Shown: positions 18,348-29,836 of the stretch, piece by piece
Layout: the number at the start of each line of letters is the position of its first letter
Position numbering within the stretch: position 1 is the first letter of the stretch
Source of the DNA: Candidatus Tumulicola sp.
Lineage (GTDB): Bacteria > Vulcanimicrobiota > Vulcanimicrobiia > Vulcanimicrobiales > Vulcanimicrobiaceae
Reading direction: 5' to 3'
Length of the DNA: 64,000 bases
Assembly: GCA_036490475.1 (NCBI GenBank)
Contig: DASXDT010000002.1
Span: 186,001-250,000, forward strand
Notes under the pieces: generated by a model
Databases searched by the model: none
What the model saw: the letters and a program-made list of their open reading frames with translations, nothing else
Told to the model about the DNA's origin: nothing
Position numbers and translations under genes: made by a program

Positions 18348-19922
18348 TTATTGCGGCTTCGGAAAGCAGCCGTCGGGAGCGTTAATCGGCGGGGCCTGCG
18401 GTATCGGCGGCGTCGCCGTGACGCCGATCTCGACCGGAAAAAACGAACCGCCGTCCGTCATAGTGAGCACCGTCGACGTCGTCTGCGCGTTGGGCGCTAA
18501 CGCAATCGCCGCGACGAGATACGGAACCGGGCGTCGTACGCAACCTAGCTCCACCAGATTGCCATCGACCAAAAAACTCGCGCGATCGATCCCGACAATC
18601 GGCCGGAAATACACGTACGCCGTTGCCGGCTGGGCCGCCGGATTGGACAGCCCGATATCGATGCGATGTAGCACGCCGTAATCGCCGTAATCGCGACCGT
18701 CGGCCGCCGGGTCGACGTTTTGCGGCGCAGGTTCGCGATCGCCGATTGTGACCGTCGCGTCGGGTCCGCCGGCAGCATATTGCAACGTCGAGTTTCCGTA
18801 CGTGCCGAGCACGAAGGTACCGCTGCGGTGATGTCCGTCGCGCGGCAACGGCGCGAGCGATAGGGCGCTGCGCGCGTCGTCGACCGGCCCGATCGAAGCG
18901 ACCGTTACGGTTACCGGGCCGCCGGAAATGACGTTGAAATCGATGCTGCCCGCGACGCCTTGCCTGGCCGTCAGTGACTCGTCGCGCAATACGAACGGGC
19001 GGTCGGCCGACACGTCCGCAACGATGCCTTCATTATGCGGCTGAACGTCGAGCACGGTGCGTGAAACCGAGTGGCCCACCGACATGACGTCGATATTGGG
19101 GCCGGCTGCCGCATCGATGATCTGCACGCTGGCCGGGGTTTGCGATGTCGTCGACAGGAGCACGACGATGCGGTGCGGATCGAGCGCGTCGTCGTGGTAG
19201 TAATATAAACGCGTCGGACGTCCGCTTTGGACTTGCCCGGAAAAGAGAACGCCGTTACCGAGCACGTGCTCGGGATCGTCGTCGTAGAATAGCACGTCGG
19301 GCGAGAACGACGGAACGGCGACGTTTTGTACGGCGACTTGTGTGCTGCCCGCAACGTCGAAATAGCGCGGATCGCCGCCGACCGTTACCGGCACCGAATA
19401 CGTCGCTTGCGCACCCGGCTGCATCGATTGTGTTGCGGGTTGCGGGTCACCGACGGCCGTGCGCGCTCCGTATTGCGGGGGCGTCAGCCGTAGCACGACG
19501 GCGCGAATGGTCGACGCCAACCACGCGTCGCCGGCCGGTGTACCGGTTACTTGGAGATTTGTTTGCGACACGATCGTTCCGGCATCGAACGCGACGCGAA
19601 CCGGAACGTCGGCGACGCCGCCACCGGCATCGACAACGTGTACGATATCGCTTCCCGTTGCTTGCGTCGCGGTGACGACGATCGATCCGGTTGCCGGATC
19701 GACCGCAACGGTGACCAGCCGCTGCTCGGCCGTTGCGCTCACCTGCCCGCTCGCGCCGGAAACCTGGAGCGTGCGCTGCTGCGCCGGGTTGAGTCGCAAC
19801 GTCGCGGGCGACACAGAAAGCACGCTTGGGCTGGCCGACGGCGATGGGATCGGTGCCGTTTGGTCAGGTGACGGTGGAACCGGCTGCGCGACCAGGAGTC
19901 CGGCCAGTAGAGCGTGGAGCAT
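18348..19922 (-). CDS. Secreted Ig-like hypothetical protein
   Basis: 524 aa with a short signal-like N-terminus (MLHALLAGLLVAQPVPP) and then a Pro/Ser linker. The first ~120 residues after it (VLSVSPATLRLNPAQQRTLQVSG and following beta pattern) resemble a bacterial Ig (BIG2-type) domain. The rest is beta-rich with an Asp-rich YDDDPEH and a Gly/Pro-rich end (GCFPKPQ). No catalytic motif was recognised. It is divergent from the MaoC gene (32 bp between starts) and followed at 6 bp by the WYL regulator. An extracellular or envelope structural role is inferred only from export and fold style. Confidence 0.75.
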   Translation of the reverse strand: MLHALLAGLLVAQPVPPSPDQTAPIPSPSASPSVLSVSPATLRLNPAQQRTLQVSGASGQVSATAEQRLVTVAVDPATGSIVVTATQATGSDIVHVVDAGGGVADVPVRVAFDAGTIVSQTNLQVTGTPAGDAWLASTIRAVVLRLTPPQYGARTAVGDPQPATQSMQPGAQATYSVPVTVGGDPRYFDVAGSTQVAVQNVAVPSFSPDVLFYDDDPEHVLGNGVLFSGQVQSGRPTRLYYYHDDALDPHRIVVLLSTTSQTPASVQIIDAAAGPNIDVMSVGHSVSRTVLDVQPHNEGIVADVSADRPFVLRDESLTARQGVAGSIDFNVISGGPVTVTVASIGPVDDARSALSLAPLPRDGHHRSGTFVLGTYGNSTLQYAAGGPDATVTIGDREPAPQNVDPAADGRDYGDYGVLHRIDIGLSNPAAQPATAYVYFRPIVGIDRASFLVDGNLVELGCVRRPVPYLVAAIALAPNAQTTSTVLTMTDGGSFFPVEIGVTATPPIPQAPPINAPDGCFPKPQ

Positions 19923-19954
19923 CGCTATCTATCCGCCATCGCCCAAGAGGCCTC

Positions 19955-20436
19955 ATGCAGAAATCGACGCCGGCTCCAAAACGCTTCCTCGAAGACTTCA
20001 CCGTGGGCGAGGTCTTTGAAACCGCGTCGATCGACGTGAACGCTGCCGAAATCCTGGCCTTCGCCGAGTCGTTCGACCCGCAACCGTTTCATCTCGACGA
20101 AGCGGCGGCGCGGGCCGGCTTTTTCGGCGGACTGGTCGCCAGTGGCTGGCACACGGGCGCCCTGACGATGCGCCTCTTTGTTGAGAGCGGCGTTATGCGC
20201 GAGATCGGCGTCATCGGTTTCGGCGTCGACGAACTGCGCTGGCTCGCGCCGGTGACGCCCGGGGACGAGCTGCACCTGCGCGGCGAGGTCGTCGAAGTAC
20301 GCCCGCGACCACATCGTCCCGCCCGTGGAATCGTGCGTATACGCATCGAGACCGTCAATCAACACGGATTGACGGTCATGACGCAGATTCCCAACTTGGT
20401 CGTTCCGGCACGGCCGGAACTCCCCGTAGCGGACGG

Positions 20437-20440
<4 letters not shown>
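19955..20440 (+). CDS. MaoC-family (R)-specific enoyl-CoA hydratase-like protein
   Basis: 161 aa, hot-dog fold. The hydratase motif is clear: [20 protein letters not shown], with catalytic Asp41 and His46, then [15 protein letters not shown] 19955 has AGAGG a few bases upstream; the open frame begins earlier, but that part is Arg/Pro-rich and lies on the neighbour's promoter. MaoC proteins hydrate enoyl-CoA thioesters in fatty-acid or PHA-type metabolism. Its stop overlaps the convergent clpC stop by 4 bp. Confidence 0.9.
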
Positions 20441-22935
<2,495 letters not shown>

Positions 22936-22966
22936 CGACTCTGGTTTTCCTTTCGGGGCGTCGACA

Positions 22967-22992
22967 AATATAACTCAGAAGCGCGCTTGCAA
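22967..22992 (-). promoter_or_regulatory. Possible clpC promoter
   Basis: On the minus strand TTGCAA (22992-22987) is followed after a short 14-bp spacer by TATATT (22972-22967), about 30 bp before the clpC start. The spacer is shorter than ideal. No CIRCE or CtsR-type heat-shock operator was seen. Confidence 0.3.
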
Positions 22993-23059
22993 GTTTCGCC
23001 GCCTCCTACCTATGCCGCATCTAAGGGGTTTACCCTTCGGTCGAGGGAATCCGACATAC

Positions 23060-23371
23060 ATGCCTACCGTCGAGCAAGTACGCGAAGCGCTATCCCACGT
23101 CAACGACCCCGAACTGAACCTTGGAGTTCTCGACCTCGGGCTGATCTACGACATCAGCGTCGAGGGCGAAAGCGGCGAACACGTCAACGTCGTCATGACG
23201 CTGACGTCGCCGATGTGCCCGGTCGGGCCGATGTTCAAAAAGTCGGTCGAAGATCACGCGCTCGCGGTCGAGGGCGTCAAGACCGCGAATGTGGATATCA
23301 CCTTCACCCCGCCTTGGGATCCGAAAACGATGGCATCCGAAGACGTGAAGGTGTTACTCGGTATCTGGTAA
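23060..23371 (+). CDS. DUF59/MIP18-type metal-sulfur cluster assembly factor
   Basis: 103 aa. It has the DUF59 pattern VNDPELNLGVLDLGLIYD near residue 15 and the conserved Cys53 in LTSPMCPVGP. The family includes SufT and PaaD-like proteins that help load Fe-S clusters or, in PaaD, an oxygenase. No suf or paa genes are adjacent, so general Fe-S maturation is most likely. ATG 23060 starts at the domain boundary; an upstream in-frame extension is basic and shared with the clpC promoter. The exporter frame opens right after this stop. Confidence 0.9.
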   Translation: MPTVEQVREALSHVNDPELNLGVLDLGLIYDISVEGESGEHVNVVMTLTSPMCPVGPMFKKSVEDHALAVEGVKTANVDITFTPPWDPKTMASEDVKVLLGIW

Positions 23372-23453
23372 GCTGACCGCCTCCGCAGCACAACCAGGCG
23401 ACGGGGGACTCGTCGAATACGGCACCCGCCGTTGGCTCATCGTCGTCGGCGTC

Positions 23454-24926
23454 ATGGGCGCGACGCTGCTGCAAGTGCTCGACGCGACGATCGTCAACGT
23501 CGCGCTGCCCACCATCCAAGGTAACGTCGGAGCCAATTTCGACGAGGGCGCATGGATCGTCACCGGCTATATCATCGCCGCCGTCATCGTTATTCCACTA
23601 ACACCGTGGCTGCAACAGCTGATGGGACGCCGTCAGTATTATGTGGCGGCCATCATCGGATTTACGGTCGCGTCTGCACTGTGCGGCATTTCGACCTCGC
23701 TCGGTGAGCTCGTCACGTTCCGCGTGCTGCAAGGCTTGTGCGGTGGCGGCCTCATCGCGACCGGTCAAGCAATCATGCGGGATACCTTCCCGGCGAAACA
23801 ACTCGGACTCAGCCAGGCGCTTACTTCTATTGGTGCGATTATCGGCCCATCGATCGGCCCCACCCTCGGCGGCGTGCTGACCGACCAGTTGTCGTGGAAC
23901 TGGGTTTTCTATATCAACATCGTGCCTGGAATCGTGGCGGCCGTCCTGTGCGCGACGCTGTTGCGCAACCCGAAGCGTACGGGCCGCCCCAGCGTCGACG
24001 GCGTCGGCTTAGCGCTGATGGCGACCGGCCTTGCGTCACTGCAATACGTCCTCGACGAAGGCGAGCGGTACGACTGGTTCGGCGACCGCAACATCCTAGC
24101 CACGGCGGTGCTCTCGGTTTCGTCGCTCGTCGCGTTCGCGTGGTGGGAACTGCGCGCGGTGCGAAATCCGATCGTGGACTTGCGCATTTTGATTCGCAAT
24201 CGGACGGTGACGGTGGGATGCGTGCTCGCAATGACGTTAGCGTTCGCCCTTTTCGGCGGCGTGATCTTGGCCCCGCAATTCCAGCAATCGCTGCTCAACT
24301 TCACGGCGACGCTGTCCGGCGAGTCGATCCTGGTTCGCGCTGCCGCGATTATGGTGATGACGCCGATTACGCTGTTCTTGCTCGGGCGTCTGCACGTTAA
24401 AGCGACGATCTTATTAGGCATCGGCTACCTGATCGTGGCGCTGGCGAATTTCGGCACGGCAAACGTCCTGACGACGGGCAGCGACTTTGGTACCTTCGTC
24501 TTCCCGCTGCTACTAGGCGGCATCGGATTCGGGATGATTTTCGTTCCGCTGTCGGTCACGGTTTTGAGCAGCGTCACAGGCGCGGACACGCAAAAAGCGA
24601 CGTCTCTCATGAACGTATGCCAGCAACTCGGTGGATCGATTTCGACGGCTACGTTGGTGACGATATTGGATCGGCGGACGGCATTTCACTTCGATCATTT
24701 AGCAGCGAGCGTTACGCTCGGACGTCCTGCCGTTACGCAGGCGCTTCAACGCGGCGCCAGCCACGTCGCGATCGGCGAACTCATTCGTCAGCAAGCGTCG
24801 TCGATGGCCTTCGCCGACGCTTTTTTCGGTCTTGGTGTGGTAACGCTGGTGCTTACGCCCTTCGTGCTGTTGCTCCGGCAAGCAAAGGCGCCCGCCGGAG
24901 CACACCACGCAGTAGCGTTAGAGTGA
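23454..24926 (+). CDS. DHA2-family (EmrB/QacA-type) MFS exporter
   Basis: 490 aa from the first ATG. Membrane segments and DHA2 motifs are clear: LDATIVNVALPTIQG, WIVTGYIIAAVIVIPL, RVLQGLCGGGLIATGQAI, and motif C-like GAIIGPSIGPTLGGVL; about 14 helices are expected. The ATG at 23454 sits inside helix 1: the frame upstream encodes GTRRWLIVVGV, and no ATG, GTG or TTG lies upstream, only CTG at 23373, one base after the DUF59 stop. The true protein probably starts there. It exports drugs or metabolites by proton antiport. It overlaps the convergent peptidase gene by 9 bp. Confidence 0.9.
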   Translation: MGATLLQVLDATIVNVALPTIQGNVGANFDEGAWIVTGYIIAAVIVIPLTPWLQQLMGRRQYYVAAIIGFTVASALCGISTSLGELVTFRVLQGLCGGGLIATGQAIMRDTFPAKQLGLSQALTSIGAIIGPSIGPTLGGVLTDQLSWNWVFYINIVPGIVAAVLCATLLRNPKRTGRPSVDGVGLALMATGLASLQYVLDEGERYDWFGDRNILATAVLSVSSLVAFAWWELRAVRNPIVDLRILIRNRTVTVGCVLAMTLAFALFGGVILAPQFQQSLLNFTATLSGESILVRAAAIMVMTPITLFLLGRLHVKATILLGIGYLIVALANFGTANVLTTGSDFGTFVFPLLLGGIGFGMIFVPLSVTVLSSVTGADTQKATSLMNVCQQLGGSISTATLVTILDRRTAFHFDHLAASVTLGRPAVTQALQRGASHVAIGELIRQQASSMAFADAFFGLGVVTLVLTPFVLLLRQAKAPAGAHHAVALE

Positions 24927-27158
24927 CGCCGCCTTCTGCGGTACGATTTTCTTCGGAATACCCTTGAACGCCGGATCGCCCAGCTGCCAGAGTAAGAACG
25001 AATACTCGTCGGTAAGCAGCTGTTCGCTCTGGTTACGCGACGAAGCCATGAAACCGTGGCCGGCATCGTAATCGACGCGCAGTAGAATTGGACGGCCGCT
25101 CGTCGAGGCTTGCTGCAAACGCGCCGCAAACTTGCCGAGTTCCCACGACGAAACGCGCGGATCGTTGTAGCCGGTGATCAACATCACGCCCGGGTACGCA
25201 GTACCGTCGACCACGTGCTGATAGGCGTCCATCGCGTGCAGCGCGTGGAAGCCCGCTTCGTTCGTTACCGTGCCGAACTCAGGAATGTTGGGCGGCCCGT
25301 TGGGCGTGAACTCGGAACGCATCGCGTTGCTGACGCCCACCACGTCGAGCGCTGCCGCGAAGAGGTCCGGGCGCGACGTAATCGCGCGGCCGATCGAGAT
25401 GCCGCCGGCACTTGTACCTTGTCCGCCCAGATGCGCTTTTGACGTGAACTTATGCTGGACGAGCCACTCGCCGCACGCTACGAAGTCTTCCCACGTATGG
25501 TTTTTGGTGGCGATCATGCCGGCCCGGTGCCATGCATCGCCGTACCAGCCACCGCCGCGCGAATGACACGTTGCGGCGACGCCGCCGCGTTCGATCCACG
25601 CGATTCCGGTCGCGCTGAAACCCGGATCCTCGGTGATGCCATAGGCGCCGTAGCCTTCGAGATTGACCGGATGCGAGCCGTCGAGCTTGAGGTTCTTCCG
25701 GTACACGATCGACATTGGGACGAGCGTCCCATCGGAGCTACGCGCTTGCACTTCTTGCGACGTATAGGCCGACACATCGATGTTGGCGCGAGGTTTGATG
25801 CCGGTGTTGGCCACTTGGCCGGCGGCGTTCACATGATAGTACAGAAGCGAGTGCAGCCAGCCGGTCAAACCGAACAAGGCGCCCGGCGTCTGCGGATCGG
25901 TGGCCATAACGTTGACCGCCCCGGCGAACGGCAAACGAACGTTGCTGTGCTTTCCTGGGGTTCCGTCGGCTGCCAACGCCAGGCGATCGATCTTCGCGAA
26001 ACCGCCGGTGCGCGAACGAACGTACAGCCCGTCTCCGGCGACGGAAATCTGCAGCACGATCGACTTGCCTGCGGGGACGATCACTTTCGCGCTCGCCACG
26101 TTTGGGGCGTCGAGCGACATCGCGAGCACCTTGTACGTAGGCGCGTTGTGGTGCGTCATCAAGTAGAGCGTCGAGCCTTTGAGATCCGTGGAGACGACGT
26201 CGTCGTCGTCCGACACGATCTTCGTCCACGCGATCGTGCTGTTAAGCGGCGGTGCCGATAGCGACCCCGTCGAGTAGATCGTTTGTTCGTTCTTCACGCC
26301 GTGAACCACGAGGCCAAGCATGTGCCGTGACACCGGCGAGTACACCACGATCGGAAAGTCCGTCTTCTCGAACGGGACGCTCGGATTCACACCATAACCG
26401 AAAATCGGCACGTCTTGGTCGGGATTGCGTCCTAGTACGTGGAGATAGTTCACGGCCCGGGTCTCTTTATCGGTCGCGGGGTCGCCGGGCTTGAGCTCCG
26501 GAAAGCGCACGTAGTAGAACGACTTTCCGTCCGGAAGCCAACTGGTAACGCCGACGAAGTACGCGCGCGAGATTTGATCCGGAAGCGTTTGACCGGTTGC
26601 CGAATCGACGACGTGAATCACCGACGCCTCCGAGCCGCCTTCCGAGATTCCGTACGCTACTTTGCTGCCGTCCAGCGACGGCGCGTAGTAGTTTATGGAA
26701 TAGTGTTTGCCGGTCGTTGCCAACGCAGCCGTATCGACCAATACCCGTTCCGCGCCGCCGCTCGCGTCGCGTACGTACAGCTTCGGCGTGCTCTCGCCCG
26801 GTTTCAACTTTTCGTAAAAGTAGTGCGATCCAGCCACCTGGACGCTCGAAACCGAAGCCACGACGTTGTCGAGCTGCTTGATACGTTGGAACAATCGCTG
26901 CCGCGGCGCGCCGAGCATGTCGAGAACCGAGCGCGTATATGCGTTCTGGGTCTTGAAGAACTCGACCGTCGTCGGATTGTTCATGTCTTCGAAGTACCGG
27001 AACGGGTCGGTCACGTTCGTGCCGAAAAAGTTTTCCGTCACCGGGCTCGACGCCGGCAGCGGGGGTGGGGTTGGAAACACCGTTGCGGTCCGCCCCGGAC
27101 CGCCGACGGCGATCGCCGCCAAGATCAGACTAAGCGACGCGATCAACCAACGCGACAT
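24918..27158 (-). CDS. Secreted prolyl oligopeptidase-family serine peptidase (S9A)
   Basis: 746 aa. A strong ribosome site (GGGAGG) and signal peptide ([20 protein letters not shown]) mark the start. An N-terminal beta-propeller of seven blades follows: [18 protein letters not shown] opens it, as in prolyl oligopeptidases. The C-terminal alpha/beta-hydrolase carries Ser583 in GQGTSAGG, Asp666 in YNDPRV and His701 in DAGHG. It cleaves after proline in peptides too small to be blocked by the propeller, here outside the cytoplasm. The nucleophile elbow reads GTSAGG where many relatives read GGSNGG. With the S53 enzyme at 60 kb it points to peptide scavenging. Confidence 0.93.
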   Translation of the reverse strand: MSRWLIASLSLILAAIAVGGPGRTATVFPTPPPLPASSPVTENFFGTNVTDPFRYFEDMNNPTTVEFFKTQNAYTRSVLDMLGAPRQRLFQRIKQLDNVVASVSSVQVAGSHYFYEKLKPGESTPKLYVRDASGGAERVLVDTAALATTGKHYSINYYAPSLDGSKVAYGISEGGSEASVIHVVDSATGQTLPDQISRAYFVGVTSWLPDGKSFYYVRFPELKPGDPATDKETRAVNYLHVLGRNPDQDVPIFGYGVNPSVPFEKTDFPIVVYSPVSRHMLGLVVHGVKNEQTIYSTGSLSAPPLNSTIAWTKIVSDDDDVVSTDLKGSTLYLMTHHNAPTYKVLAMSLDAPNVASAKVIVPAGKSIVLQISVAGDGLYVRSRTGGFAKIDRLALAADGTPGKHSNVRLPFAGAVNVMATDPQTPGALFGLTGWLHSLLYYHVNAAGQVANTGIKPRANIDVSAYTSQEVQARSSDGTLVPMSIVYRKNLKLDGSHPVNLEGYGAYGITEDPGFSATGIAWIERGGVAATCHSRGGGWYGDAWHRAGMIATKNHTWEDFVACGEWLVQHKFTSKAHLGGQGTSAGGISIGRAITSRPDLFAAALDVVGVSNAMRSEFTPNGPPNIPEFGTVTNEAGFHALHAMDAYQHVVDGTAYPGVMLITGYNDPRVSSWELGKFAARLQQASTSGRPILLRVDYDAGHGFMASSRNQSEQLLTDEYSFLLWQLGDPAFKGIPKKIVPQKAASL

Positions 27159-27281
27159 GAAAAAACCTCCCGAAAGGCAGTACGGCTCTTATCGCGCCAT
27201 TACGACGTCCCGCCGCCGGGCGCCTCGAAATGTGCTGTGGCGAAAGGCGCTTTCAAGGCTTCGTACAAACGCCGACCGTTG

Positions 27282-28832
27282 ATGAGCCAGCGAGAACGAT
27301 ACGAAGAATTACGGAGAAAGCGCGAACTGGCCGAAGCTCCGGGGGGCGCAACCGCGATCGCCCGCCAGCACGAGCGCGGAAAGCGCACGGCTCGCGAACG
27401 GGTAGCGGCGCTGGTCGACGAAGGGTCGTTCACGGAATTCGACCGGTTCGTAACGCACCGTACCAACGGGTTCGGTCTCGAAGAGAAAGAATTTCTCGGC
27501 GACGGCGTGCTCACCGGATATGCCACCATCGACGGGCGGCCGGTCTTTCTGTTTTCGCAAGATTTTACCGTTCTGGGCGGTTCGTTGGGCGAGGCCTATG
27601 CCGAAAAAATCTGCAAAGTAATGGATCTGGCCGTACGAACCGGCACGCCGATCATCGGCATCAACGATTCGGGCGGCGCGCGCATTCAAGAGGGCGTCGT
27701 TTCGTTAGGCGGTTACGCGGAAATCTTTTGGCGCAACGTCGCGGCCAGCGGCGTCGTTCCGCAAATCAGCTTGATCGCGGGCCCGTGCGCCGGCGGGGCG
27801 GTGTACTCGCCGGCCATCACCGACTTCATCTTGATGACCGATAAGATATCGCAAATGTTCATCACCGGGCCGGAGATCATTAAAACGGTTACCGGCGAAG
27901 ACGTGACGTTCGAAGAGCTCGGCGGTGCGACGACGCATGCTTCGCGAAGCGGCGTGGCGCATTTGGTCGCCGCAGACGAAGACGACTTGACCGATCTCAC
28001 GCGCACGCTGTTATCGTACGTTCCGCAAAACAATCTGGAAGAACCGCCGCGCGTGCCGACCGGCGACGATCCGCACCGGTCGTGCGACTCCCTCGACGGC
28101 GTCATCCCGGACTCTCCGAACAAGCCCTACGATATGCTGGACGTCGTTCGCACGGTACTCGACGACGAGGATTTTTTTGAAATTCAACCGTCGTACGCAC
28201 GCAATATCGTCATCGGTTTCGGCCGCGTTGATGGCCGCACGGTCGGCATCGTCGCAAACCAGCCGAACGTGATGGCCGGGGTGTTGGACATTTCGTCATC
28301 GGTCAAAGCCGCACGGTTCGTGCGCTTTTGTGACGCGTTCAACATTCCGCTCGTCACGTTCGTCGACGTTCCCGGATTTCTGCCGGGGACGAGCCAAGAA
28401 TACGGCGGCATCATCTTGCACGGTGCGAAGCTGTTGTACGCGTTCGCCGAAGCGACGGTTCCGAAGATTACGGTCATCACGCGCAAGGCCTACGGAGGAG
28501 CCTACGACGTCATGGCCAGCAAACACATTCGCGCCGACGTCAACGTCGCGTGGCCGTCCGCCGAAATCGCAGTCATGGGCGCCGAGGGTGCGGTCAAAAC
28601 GATCTTCCGGCGCGAGCTGGCGTCTGCAGATGACAAAGACGCAAGGCTGCGCGAGCTTCTCGATGAGTATACGACGCGTTTTGCCAATCCATACATCGCC
28701 GCGCAGCGCGGCTACGTCGACGACGTCATCGAGGCATCGCAAACCCGGAGCGTGATCGCCACGTCGCTCGAGATGCTGGCCACCAAGCGCGTCGATCGAC
28801 CGAAACGCAAACACGGCAACATCCCGCTCTAG
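27282..28832 (+). CDS. pccB: Acyl-CoA (propionyl-CoA) carboxylase, carboxyltransferase subunit
   Basis: 516 aa, about the normal length. Two crotonase-like halves: N-terminal [18 protein letters not shown] and [18 protein letters not shown]-terminal [25 protein letters not shown] and [16 protein letters not shown], typical of propionyl/methylmalonyl-CoA carboxyltransferases. It moves the carboxyl group from biotin to propionyl-CoA (or acetyl-CoA), giving (S)-methylmalonyl-CoA. The long frame upstream of ATG 27282 is a shadow of the peptidase gene. The biotin carboxylase, mutase and epimerase genes downstream give the full route to succinyl-CoA. Confidence 0.93.
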   Translation: MSQRERYEELRRKRELAEAPGGATAIARQHERGKRTARERVAALVDEGSFTEFDRFVTHRTNGFGLEEKEFLGDGVLTGYATIDGRPVFLFSQDFTVLGGSLGEAYAEKICKVMDLAVRTGTPIIGINDSGGARIQEGVVSLGGYAEIFWRNVAASGVVPQISLIAGPCAGGAVYSPAITDFILMTDKISQMFITGPEIIKTVTGEDVTFEELGGATTHASRSGVAHLVAADEDDLTDLTRTLLSYVPQNNLEEPPRVPTGDDPHRSCDSLDGVIPDSPNKPYDMLDVVRTVLDDEDFFEIQPSYARNIVIGFGRVDGRTVGIVANQPNVMAGVLDISSSVKAARFVRFCDAFNIPLVTFVDVPGFLPGTSQEYGGIILHGAKLLYAFAEATVPKITVITRKAYGGAYDVMASKHIRADVNVAWPSAEIAVMGAEGAVKTIFRRELASADDKDARLRELLDEYTTRFANPYIAAQRGYVDDVIEASQTRSVIATSLEMLATKRVDRPKRKHGNIPL

Positions 28833-28878
28833 GGCTCGTGCAGAAGGACGCCCGCGCCTCCGATGGTATCTAGCGCAG

Positions 28879-29667
28879 GTGAAGCTTCTCGAAGGTAAGC
28901 GCGCGCTGGTCACGGGCGTCGCCAATCGTTGGTCGATCGCCACCGGCATCGCCCAAAAATTGCATGAGTATGGAGCACAAATCGCGCTCGCGTATCAGGG
29001 AGAGCGCCTGCGCGGATCGGTCGAAAAGGTCGCCGCCGAACTCGAAGGCACCCGTTTGGTCGAATGCGACGTGTCGTCCGACGAATCGCTGGCCGCGGCT
29101 CGCGACGATCTCGCCGCAAACTTTGGCCCGATCGACGTTCTCGTCCATTCGATCGCGTATGCCAACAAAGAAGATTTGAGCGGCAAGGTGTTCGATACGT
29201 CGCGTTCGGGTTTCGGGCTCTCGCTCGACGTATCGGCTTTTTCACTGATCGCGCTGGTCGATGCACTGCGAAATGGGCTGAACGACGGCGCGTCGGTTAT
29301 GGCGCTAACGTACCTCGGTTCGACGCAGATCGTTCCAAATTATAACCTGATGGGCATTTCAAAAGCCGCACTCGAGGCGACCGTTCGCTACTTGGCGTTC
29401 GACCTCGGGGATCGCGGCATCCGCGTCAACGCGATCTCGGCCGGTCCGATCTCGACGGCCAGTTCACGGCAAGTCGGAGGCTTCTCGCGCATTCTCGACG
29501 TGGTGCCGAAGGTCGCGCCGTTGCGCCGCAACGTCACGCCCGGCGACATCGGTGACGTCGCCGTCTACTTGGCATCGCCGCTTTCGTCGGCGATTACTGC
29601 CGACGTGCATTTCGTCGACGCCGGCTACCACGCCATGGGTATGTATCCGCCGGACTTCGGCGGTTGA
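28879..29667 (+). CDS. fabI: Enoyl-[acyl-carrier-protein] reductase (NADH)
   Basis: 262-aa short-chain dehydrogenase of the FabI subtype. It starts at GTG with KLLEGKRALVTGVANRWSIA, the FabI variant of the nucleotide-binding site. Active-site residues fit: Tyr145 (MALTYLGS), Tyr155 and Lys162 in YNLMGISK (Tyr-6-Lys). It reduces enoyl-ACP in the last step of type II fatty acid elongation. Its position between pccB and pccA is unusual, perhaps tying lipid elongation to acyl-CoA carboxylation. The next small gene starts at a TTG overlapping its stop (TTGA), so the two are translationally coupled. Confidence 0.94.
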   Translation: MKLLEGKRALVTGVANRWSIATGIAQKLHEYGAQIALAYQGERLRGSVEKVAAELEGTRLVECDVSSDESLAAARDDLAANFGPIDVLVHSIAYANKEDLSGKVFDTSRSGFGLSLDVSAFSLIALVDALRNGLNDGASVMALTYLGSTQIVPNYNLMGISKAALEATVRYLAFDLGDRGIRVNAISAGPISTASSRQVGGFSRILDVVPKVAPLRRNVTPGDIGDVAVYLASPLSSAITADVHFVDAGYHAMGMYPPDFGG

Positions 29668-29834
29668 GCGAAGTCGACGGCGCGGTATTGGCGGCAATCG
29701 CCGTCGCATTGTCGGCGGGGCGCGTGGAGTCGCAACCGCCGGTCGAAACACAGCCGGCATGGACGATCGCGATGCGCCGTCCCGAATTATCGCTCGACGA
29801 GATAGCCGCGTTGCGGCGAGGAACGCGCCGCTAA
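29664..29834 (+). CDS. Small 56-aa protein between fabI and pccA (possible carboxylase accessory subunit)
   Basis: The TTG start overlaps the fabI stop by 4 bp and the stop is 2 bp before the pccA ATG, so coding is almost certain on context. The peptide opens SEVDGAVLAAIAVALSAG and ends PAWTIAMRRPELSLDEIAAL. Small proteins of similar size, with an N-terminal Ala-rich helix and a Trp-containing tail, sit beside acyl-CoA carboxylase genes in many bacteria (epsilon-like or accessory subunits). That comparison is from memory of layout, not an alignment. It may help assemble PccA with PccB. Confidence 0.65.
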   Translation: MSEVDGAVLAAIAVALSAGRVESQPPVETQPAWTIAMRRPELSLDEIAALRRGTRR

Positions 29835-29836
29835 CG

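Noticed and set aside
22936-23059. Heat-shock operator (CIRCE) for clpC
   Set aside because: No TTAGCACTC-N9-GAGTGCTAA pattern is present.
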